DNA of 17,560 nt from JBBTYZ01 sp038061595 (GTDB lineage Bacteria; Patescibacteriota; Minisyncoccia; UBA6257; GWB1-50-10). Position numbers and translations under genes: made by a program. A model generated the notes under the pieces. The model saw only the letters and a program-made list of their open reading frames with translations, made no database searches and had not been told where the DNA came from. Location: NCBI GenBank assembly GCA_038061595.1, contig JBBTYZ010000034.1:1-17560 (forward strand), read 5' to 3'. This document shows positions 13,342 through 17,560 of the stretch, in pieces (position 1 is the first letter of the stretch; the number at the start of each line of letters is the position of its first letter).

Positions 13342-14211
13342 ATGTTTGATGTAATAACCATAGGTACCGCTACTCGAGATGTTTTTCTCACAAGTCCACT
13401 CTTTAAGGTGCTAAAAGACAAGGCGCATCTTAAAAAAATCGGTTTTAAGACGGGAGAGGCCGAATGTTTCGCGTTGGGGTCCAAACTTGATATAGAACGT
13501 CCCGTTGTAACGGTGGGAGGAGGAGCGGCTAATGCCGCCGTAACTTTTGCGAGACAGAATTTTCGTACTGCGGCAATAATGAAAGTAGGTGACGATGACT
13601 TGGGTGAGGGGATAGTTAACGACCTCAAGAAAGAAAAAATAACCACATTTGTGGCCAAAGANNNNNNNNNNNNNNNNNNNNNNNNNNNNNNNNNNNNNNN
13701 NNNNNNNNNNNNNNNNNNNNNNNNNNNNNNNNNNNNNNNNNNNNNNNNNNNNNNNNNNNNNAAATATTTGGAAATGGGTTCAAAACTCCAAATGCTATTA
13801 AGGAGTGTGAATGTGGTTATCTTGAATAGGGAAGAGGCTTCTCATTTGACTGGAGTGGATTATGGAAAGGAGAGACTGATTTTCAAAAAGTTTGACGAAC
13901 TTACAAACGGGATTGCAGTTATGACGGACGCAGCTAAAGGAGCTCTTGTTTCCGACGGACAATATGTTTATAAAGCCGGAATCTTTAAAGAAAAAAGACT
14001 AGTTGATAGGACTGGAGCAGGCGATGCTTTCGGTTCGGGATTTGTTGCCGGATATTTGCAAAAACAGGATATTCATTACGCGCTCCGTGTTGCTTCTGCT
14101 AATGCAACTTCCAAGGTGGAACACATCGGTGCACAAGAGGGGATTTTGAGAAAAAAAGACTTGGATAACAAGCGTTGGCGGTATCTAGACCTTGATATAG
14201 AGCCATTATAA
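13342..14211 (+). CDS. PfkB-family carbohydrate kinase, interrupted by an assembly gap
   Basis: This ribokinase-fold protein has its N-terminal half visible from MFDVITIGTATRDVF, with the diglycine switch VTVGGGAANAAVTFARQ and VGDDDLGEGIVNDL. Then come 100 Ns (13662-13761), followed by VNVVILNREEASHLTG (typical hinge before the ATP site), GIAVMTDAAKGALV and the PfkB signature VDRTGAGDAFGSGFVAGYL with the catalytic Asp. Members phosphorylate ribose, fructose, fructose-6-phosphate, nucleosides or similar. The substrate cannot be read, partly because the lid and substrate region is missing. Sitting two genes before fructose-bisphosphate aldolase, a fructose-6-phosphate or fructose-1-phosphate kinase role is attractive but unproven. 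The frame stays open across the gap only if the gap is really 100 bases. Confidence 0.88.
   Translation: MFDVITIGTATRDVFLTSPLFKVLKDKAHLKKIGFKTGEAECFALGSKLDIERPVVTVGGGAANAAVTFARQNFRTAAIMKVGDDDLGEGIVNDLKKEKITTFVAKXXXXXXXXXXXXXXXXXXXXXXXXXXXXXXXXXXKYLEMGSKLQMLLRSVNVVILNREEASHLTGVDYGKERLIFKKFDELTNGIAVMTDAAKGALVSDGQYVYKAGIFKEKRLVDRTGAGDAFGSGFVAGYLQKQDIHYALRVASANATSKVEHIGAQEGILRKKDLDNKRWRYLDLDIEPL
13662..13761. other. 100-N assembly gap
   Basis: Exactly 100 unknown bases interrupt the PfkB-family gene. The round size suggests a placeholder. Comparison with ribokinase from memory suggests that clearly more than the implied 33 codons separate the two visible halves. Confidence 0.95.
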
Positions 14212-14213
14212 GC

Positions 14214-15452
14214 ATGGACTCAGGCACAAAAGACAAACTCGCAAAACTTTTGAAAGTTGACGGCATGATGCTTGAGAGACTTGATGCCGTGATGTCAAAG
14301 CGTACGGGAAAAATTGGCGTGATGGAAAGATTAGCCAAACAGGTTGAGGAGATTGTGGATAATACTCTGAACACCTTGAATAGCAATAATCGTTCGACTT
14401 CTCATGTGCGTAGTGTTTTAAGAACGACGATTTTGAATCACGAAAAACATTTAATGAGTTTCGTGGAGAAGAACAAGGGTATTAACGAATTTGATAAAGC
14501 CGCACGCCTCGCTAAGAAAATAGCCAAAATTGGAAAAGGTTTTTTTCTAAAAAAAGAATTTGCTCAAAAGATTATTGAGAAGAGGAATCCCGTGAACCTG
14601 CTCAAATATTTGGGCGTTAAGACTGTAAGCGCTGCTCTCTTGAAGCACGACGTTACCGAACTGTTTAGCGCATTGCGTTTTACAGAATCAGACGAATGGA
14701 TGCACGAAACGTTTGATGCTTCTTACAGCAATTTTACGGCAGATGATTTCGAAGAAAGAGAAATAGAGATAAAAGTTTTGGGACCGGAGTGGCGTGAGAT
14801 CTCCCAAAAATTTGTTGCGAAGAAGCACCACAATGTAAGCCACCTAAAAGAATTCGGGGTTATTTTCTTAAACCCGATACAAGAGAACATTCCCGGAAAG
14901 TTCTTAAGAGATTTTGCTTTGCTCCTGCACTATTTTCATGAAGTTGAGTTCTACTCAAAGCTTTTTAATAGGTATTCCAAAGAAGAAAATTTTACGGATA
15001 AATTAAAAATGCTTCTGCGCGGTGATGTGCCGGAGGTTTATAAAGCCGAGCCAGGGGAGTGGTTAATAGTTCAGCGTTATTTGGCAAAAGTTAACCCAGA
15101 AGATCCCAGATTGTATCTGCCCCGAGTCAACCCAGAATCAATGCATTGGGCAAGAGGAGAGAGGGATTTAACATCATTTCAAGCTCCGGACTCGCATTTA
15201 GATTTGAAACTTTGGTATAACCTCGATTGGGTTGGTGGAATATTCGCTGATGGTGGTGATGAGGTGGTCAGTTTTGATCTTGAAGACAATGCGATGTCTT
15301 TGGTTTCCTTTATGGAGGGAAAGGAGGAATCGTTCAATTACCATCAGCGCGAAAGCATGTGGACCAAGATTTTTGCAGAATATGTGGGTGGCGAGGAAAA
15401 AATGGAAGAACTCCTAATCGAAAATTTTGATAAAGGCATGATTAAGTTCTAG
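14214..15452 (+). CDS. Uncharacterised 412-aa soluble protein between sugar kinase and aldolase
   Basis: I do not recognise a family. The protein is soluble, with no signal peptide or membrane segment. Residues 1-125 look mostly helical and charged (MDSGTKDKLAKLLKVDGMMLERLDAVMSK-type helices; KAARLAKKIAKIGKGFFLKKEF). Residues 130-260 include VNLLKYLGVKTVSAALLKHDVTELFSALRF and a His-rich stretch KKHHNVSHLKEFGVIFLNP, followed by FALLLHYFHEVEFYSKLFNRY. The C-terminal third is acidic and rich in aromatic residues: LIVQRYLAKVNPEDPRLYLPRVNPESMHWARGERD, HLDLKLWYNLDWVGGIFADG, VVSFDLEDNAMSLV. The spread of His, Asp, Glu and Trp suggests an enzyme or binding protein. It starts two bases after the pfkB stop and ends nine bases before fba, so it is almost certainly co-expressed with them and may act on sugar phosphates or regulate them. 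That role is inferred from position only. Confidence 0.88.
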   Translation: MDSGTKDKLAKLLKVDGMMLERLDAVMSKRTGKIGVMERLAKQVEEIVDNTLNTLNSNNRSTSHVRSVLRTTILNHEKHLMSFVEKNKGINEFDKAARLAKKIAKIGKGFFLKKEFAQKIIEKRNPVNLLKYLGVKTVSAALLKHDVTELFSALRFTESDEWMHETFDASYSNFTADDFEEREIEIKVLGPEWREISQKFVAKKHHNVSHLKEFGVIFLNPIQENIPGKFLRDFALLLHYFHEVEFYSKLFNRYSKEENFTDKLKMLLRGDVPEVYKAEPGEWLIVQRYLAKVNPEDPRLYLPRVNPESMHWARGERDLTSFQAPDSHLDLKLWYNLDWVGGIFADGGDEVVSFDLEDNAMSLVSFMEGKEESFNYHQRESMWTKIFAEYVGGEEKMEELLIENFDKGMIKF

Positions 15453-15461
15453 GATAACGTT

Positions 15462-16337
15462 ATGAGTTTGTTTGAATTAATAAAAGAAGCGGAAAAAAGA
15501 AAAGTCGCTATCGGCCACTTTAATATTTCCAATCTGGAACAGCTGAAGGCAATCTCGCACGTCGCAGAAAAGCTGGACGTTCCGGTGATTATCGGTACTT
15601 CGGAAGGCGAGCGTAATTATTTGGGTATACACCATAGCGTGGACTTAATCGCGAGTTACAACAAAGAACACGAGAAGGGAAACTATGTTCTGTTTTTAAA
15701 CGCAGACCACACTCATTCTTTAGAGAACGTCAGGAAGGCGGCTGAAGCCGGGTACGATGCGATTCTTTTTGATGGCGGTTCGTTGTCGTTTGAAGAAAAT
15801 ATCAAACAAACAAGAGAAGCGGTGAAAATTGTCAAAAAAATAAATCCGGAGATTTTAGTAGAAGGAGAGTTGGGTTATATTGGTTCGTCCTCAGAGATAA
15901 GAAAGGAAATTCCGAAAGGCGCGGCAATAAATCCCGAAGATCTGACGAAGCCCGAGGAAGCGGCAAGATTCGTTAAAGAAACCGGAGTTGATATGCTCGC
16001 GCCCGCGGTAGGGAATATTCATGGGATGTTTGCGAATGCTCCGGAGCCGAGATTGAATATAGAGAGAATCAGAGAGATTAAAAAAGCCGTAAAAATTCCT
16101 CTTGTTCTGCATGGTGGCTCTGGGAACACTGATGAAGATTTTTTGGCGGCGATAGATGCCGGAATATCCATGATTCACATCTCAACAGAATTGAGGGTTG
16201 CTTGGAGAAGTGGAATGGAAGAAGCGTTTAGTAAGAACCCAGACGAGATTGCACCTTACAAGCTTATGCCCGAAGATTTGGGAAAAATGGAAAAGGTTAT
16301 TGAAGAAAAGTTAAGAGTGTTTAATTCCGGTATTTGA
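15462..16337 (+). CDS. fba: Class II fructose-bisphosphate aldolase family
   Basis: The 291-aa zinc-dependent TIM-barrel aldolase splits fructose-1,6-bisphosphate into dihydroxyacetone phosphate and glyceraldehyde-3-phosphate. Family landmarks are IGHFNISNLEQLKAI, VPVIIGTSEGE, FLNADHTHS (catalytic Asp82 and zinc ligand His83), YDAILFDGG, EGELGYIG (Glu), VGNIHGMF (zinc-ligand His) and LVLHGGSG (zinc-ligand His plus phosphate loop). The end MIHISTELRVAW matches the phosphate-binding NvdTelr region. Related class II enzymes act on tagatose bisphosphate or ketose-1-phosphates, so the exact substrate is not certain. AGGA lies six bases before the ATG at 15462, one of the clearer ribosome-binding sites in this window. 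It closes the sugar kinase operon. Its 3' end overlaps the convergent AbrB-type gene by 17 bases. Confidence 0.92.
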   Translation: MSLFELIKEAEKRKVAIGHFNISNLEQLKAISHVAEKLDVPVIIGTSEGERNYLGIHHSVDLIASYNKEHEKGNYVLFLNADHTHSLENVRKAAEAGYDAILFDGGSLSFEENIKQTREAVKIVKKINPEILVEGELGYIGSSSEIRKEIPKGAAINPEDLTKPEEAARFVKETGVDMLAPAVGNIHGMFANAPEPRLNIERIREIKKAVKIPLVLHGGSGNTDEDFLAAIDAGISMIHISTELRVAWRSGMEEAFSKNPDEIAPYKLMPEDLGKMEKVIEEKLRVFNSGI

Positions 16338-16491
16338 TTATTATTTCTTTTCCGCGTTTTATAACTATCACTTCTTGTTGCTCCTGCCAGCCGAACTCGC
16401 GGATGATTTGAATAGGGAGAGTTATATAATAACTCCGACGCGATTTTTGGATGCTTCTGATATTTTCGTCTGGTATGCTTCTTCTTGCCAT
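16321..16491 (-). CDS. Small AbrB/MazE-type (SpoVT-AbrB) DNA-binding protein
   Basis: From ATG 16491 the product is 56 aa: MARRSIPDENIRSIQKSRRSYYITLPIQIIREFGWQEQQEVIVIKRGKEIIIKYRN. IRSIQKSRRSYYITLPIQIIREFGW followed by QEVIVIKRGKEIIIK is the swapped-hairpin AbrB fold: a beta strand with conserved basic residues, the 'LP..ir..gw' turn, then two strands. Such proteins are dimeric transcription regulators or antitoxins. No toxin gene lies beside it. The frame is open to an ATG at 16521, but that ATG lies inside the predicted -10 element, so 16491 is preferred. A perfect inverted repeat just upstream of its promoter is a likely self-regulatory operator. Confidence 0.78.
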   Translation of the reverse strand: MARRSIPDENIRSIQKSRRSYYITLPIQIIREFGWQEQQEVIVIKRGKEIIIKYRN

Positions 16492-16519
16492 GTTTTTATT
16501 TATTTTATATTTCACATTC

Positions 16520-16528
16520 ATTATACCA
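16520..16528 (-). promoter_or_regulatory. Extended -10 promoter of the AbrB-type gene
   Basis: The minus strand reads TGGTATAAT, an exact extended -10. The predicted transcription start is near 16513, about 22 bases before the ATG at 16491. The inverted repeat at 16529-16560 begins immediately upstream, where a -35 would be, and no -35 match is seen. Confidence 0.5.
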
Positions 16529-16560
16529 CAGTTGCCCTATGCTTAATACTAGGGCAACTG
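16529..16560. promoter_or_regulatory. 11-bp perfect inverted repeat, candidate operator
   Basis: CAGTTGCCCTA (16529-16539) and TAGGGCAACTG (16550-16560) are perfect reverse complements with a 10-base spacer. The half-site centres are 21 bp apart, two turns of DNA, as expected for a dimer or dimer-of-dimers. It abuts the AbrB-type gene's -10 and lies 43 bp upstream of the -35 of the GC-rich gene, so it could control both. There is no T-run, so a terminator is unlikely. Confidence 0.6.
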
Positions 16561-16603
16561 GGACTGGGGTTGGACTGTGAGATTGGAGGTAGAATATTTT
16601 GGC

Positions 16604-16632
16604 TTGACAAATTCAATATTGTATGATAGAGT
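16604..16632 (+). promoter_or_regulatory. Promoter of the GC-rich orphan gene
   Basis: TTGACA (16604-16609) is exact, followed by a 17-base spacer and TAGAGT (16627-16632). The -10 also carries a TG extension (TGATAGAGT). This is the strongest promoter in the window by inspection and the only one with a perfect -35. The predicted start is near 16639. Confidence 0.65.
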
Positions 16633-16663
16633 AACGTCAGTTGTTTAACTGGCAGATCCTTAG

Positions 16664-16684
16664 ATTCTCACATTCGGTGAGAAT
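16664..16684 (+). other. Leader hairpin before the GC-rich orphan gene
   Basis: ATTCTCAC (16664-16671) and GTGAGAAT (16677-16684) pair perfectly around loop ATTCG. The stem ends one base before GAGGG and the ATG at 16690, so it could affect access to that start. Confidence 0.45.
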
Positions 16685-16689
16685 GAGGG

Positions 16690-17385
16690 ATGGCCGATTC
16701 AACGGAGCGTGTTATGAAGCCGAATCGCAAGGGCGTGAAAAACCTCGGCAAGGCCTTCAAGCTTTTTGAGGGCGTGGCGAACGAGGTGTACGACCGCGGT
16801 GGAGACGACGAAGTGCTCGCCCGGATGGAACTGAAGTCGGTGAGAGGCAAGATTGTGGAGATCTTGATGGGCGTGAAGAAGTTCGCGTTCGTGAACCTCA
16901 AGCTCGTCGCAGAAGGCATCTCGGTCGTAACCGAGTCCTTCGTGAAGGGTTCGTTCTGGAGAACGGACAGCGCCCCGAAGCTGTATTTCGGGGACAACTT
17001 CGAGAAATGGGTTCTCGCGTCTATCCCCGAGTCGGTGCCCGCATTCCACGGCACTCTCACGAAGACCGAGCTCACGAAGGCGATGTACGACTCGGAGATC
17101 TTGACCGAGCTGGGGCAACCGAAGCCTTTCTCGGTTGCGGAATTCTCTGCAATCGTCCGTAGTCTCGTCCGAGCCCAGCCCGAGGGAGAGAGTGGGGCAC
17201 TCCTCACTAACGGCTACGCCAGCATCTTCTACGTGCAGTTGCCCACCCAGGCGGGTGAAGAAGGTGGTCGCGTGGTTGCGGTGAGCGCGCACTGGGACTC
17301 CGGCCTTCGTGACTGGGGCTTCGATGCCCTCGGCGTGGGCGGTTCTCGGTGGGGCGATGGTGATTGCGTGTTTTCTCGCAGCTGA
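16690..17385 (+). CDS. GC-rich uncharacterised protein of foreign-looking composition
   Basis: The 231-aa product has no recognised enzyme motif, signal peptide or membrane helix. The N-terminal half is helical and charged (GVKNLGKAFKLFEGVANEVYDRGGDDEVLARMELKSVRGKIVEILMG). The C-terminal part NGYASIFYVQLP...GRVVAVSAHWDSGLRDWGFDALGVGG...FSRS looks like a compact beta domain. I recall similar 'NGYANIFYV...W...VFSRNS' endings in multi-copy CPR proteins, but this was not checked. Base use differs sharply from the neighbours (mostly C- or G-ending codons; 36/60 G+C in one counted line). The opposite strand has long open frames too, but this strand has a promoter, a ribosome-binding site and a terminator. 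The start is uncertain: ATG 16690 touches GAGGG with no spacer, whereas ATG 16714 (MKPNRKG) has GGAG six bases upstream. Confidence 0.75.
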   Translation: MADSTERVMKPNRKGVKNLGKAFKLFEGVANEVYDRGGDDEVLARMELKSVRGKIVEILMGVKKFAFVNLKLVAEGISVVTESFVKGSFWRTDSAPKLYFGDNFEKWVLASIPESVPAFHGTLTKTELTKAMYDSEILTELGQPKPFSVAEFSAIVRSLVRAQPEGESGALLTNGYASIFYVQLPTQAGEEGGRVVAVSAHWDSGLRDWGFDALGVGGSRWGDGDCVFSRS

Positions 17386-17401
17386 TCCGCCGAAGGCGGA
17401 T
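17385..17401 (+). other. Short hairpin at the stop codon of the GC-rich gene
   Basis: ATCCGCC (17385-17391) and GGCGGAT (17395-17401) pair around GAA, starting at the last base of the TGA. A second small stem, AACCC/GGGTT followed by TTT, lies at about 17407-17421. Either could protect or end the message before the strong terminator further on. Confidence 0.4.
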
Positions 17402-17455
17402 TCTTGAACCCTCGGGTTTTTGGTTTCGTCTGCCGGAGTCAGGCAAGTCGTAGTT

Positions 17456-17505
17456 GCGCCCCGTTCGATTCGTAGAATATTACGAATCGGGCGGGGCGCT
17501 TTTTT
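17456..17505 (+). terminator. Very stable intrinsic terminator
   Basis: A 19-bp stem pairs 17456-17474 with 17481-17499. The outer arms are GCGCCCC/GGGGCGC and the inner arms CGATTCGTA/TACGAATCG, with two G·T wobbles between them. The loop is six bases and six Ts follow (17500-17505). It ends transcription from the GC-rich gene and touches the promoter of the next gene. Confidence 0.9.
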
Positions 17506-17513
17506 GTTATAAT
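17505..17513 (+). promoter_or_regulatory. Extended -10 promoter of the last gene
   Basis: TGTTATAAT begins in the T-run of the terminator. Only four bases separate it from ATG 17518, so the message would start at or inside the start codon. No -35 can be assigned, as that region lies in the terminator stem. Confidence 0.5.
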
Positions 17514-17517
17514 AAAA

Positions 17518-17560
17518 ATGGAATTTTTTGACATCGTCGTGGTTACGGCTTCGGCGGAAA
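17518..17560 (+). CDS. Start of an unidentified gene, cut by the window end
   Basis: Only the first 14 codons are visible: MEFFDIVVVTASAE. The short beta strand followed by TA(S/A)xE resembles the start of sugar-1-phosphate nucleotidylyltransferase or fucokinase/pyrophosphorylase-type proteins, but 14 residues cannot identify it. Confidence 0.55.
   Translation, partial: MEFFDIVVVTASAE

Noticed and set aside
13266..13658. 130-codon minus-strand frame across the 28-bp palindrome and into the sugar kinase
   Set aside because: It overlaps the clear N-terminus of a PfkB protein and its product has no recognisable features.
16529..16560. Inverted repeat read as an intrinsic terminator
   Set aside because: No T-run on either side, and it lies upstream of both flanking promoters rather than after a gene.
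16668..17292. Long open frames on the minus strand opposite the GC-rich gene (197 and 179 codons)
   Set aside because: Open frames are common opposite GC-rich coding sequence. The plus strand alone has a perfect promoter, a ribosome-binding site and a following terminator.
1..17560. tRNA genes, rRNA genes, CRISPR arrays, insertion sequences and recoded TGA
   Set aside because: No T-arm/anticodon pattern, no spaced direct repeats and no transposase motifs were seen. TGA ends several intact genes, so the standard bacterial code applies.

Overview
The window looks like chromosome from a Patescibacteria/CPR bacterium, most likely a Parcubacteria-type lineage. This is inferred from gene content and style and was not tested by any search. 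The genes are compact and often overlap by a few bases. Secreted proteins are unusual: one carries tryptophan-rich repeats and another a lamin-tail domain. Transketolase is split into two genes. Sugar-phosphate metabolism is reduced to glyceraldehyde-3-phosphate dehydrogenase, the non-oxidative pentose-phosphate enzymes and an aldolase. TGA works as an ordinary stop (for example at the ends of gap, the lamin-tail gene and fba), which argues against the recoded Gracilibacteria/Absconditabacteria. Most of the window is AT-rich; the 231-codon gene near the right end is clearly more GC-rich (36/60 G+C in 16741-16800 against 27/60 in 16141-16200).

Layout. (1) 1-1767: the end of an M23 peptidase, a convergent small membrane protein, an MscS-like membrane protein and rplU (L21). 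(2) 1790-6045, minus strand: a tightly packed cluster of a secreted W-repeat protein, cysS, dnaB and recR. Stop and start codons overlap or nearly touch. (3) 6074-7992, plus: a lamin-tail surface protein, a SpoU-family RNA methyltransferase and a DUF192 protein. (4) 8085-9571: gap and rpiB, overlapping in ATGA, then a strong terminator. (5) 9572-9893: a 322-base stretch without a convincing protein gene; it folds into a long-range structure and is a candidate structured RNA, perhaps on the minus strand. (6) 9894-12608: rpe, then transketolase N-half, a small two-helix membrane protein and transketolase C-half, with overlapping reading frames. (7) 12642-13202, minus: a guanylate-kinase-like protein. 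(8) 13342-16337, plus: a PfkB-family sugar kinase broken by a 100-N assembly gap, an unrecognised 412-aa protein and class II fructose-bisphosphate aldolase. (9) 16321-17560: a small AbrB-type regulator on the minus strand with a likely operator, a GC-rich orphan gene with its own promoter and terminator, and the first codons of another gene.

How it fits together: regions 4, 6 and 8 form one metabolic theme, the interconversion of pentose phosphates, fructose-6-P, fructose-1,6-bisP and triose-P, with gap feeding lower glycolysis. Two uncharacterised proteins, the small membrane protein inside the split transketolase operon and the 412-aa protein between sugar kinase and aldolase, are embedded in this theme and are the best candidates for undescribed function.

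A recurring regulatory pattern is an extended -10 element (TGnTATAAT or a close variant), usually without a clear -35, placed only 4-12 bases before a start codon. This suggests that many transcripts here are leaderless or have very short leaders.
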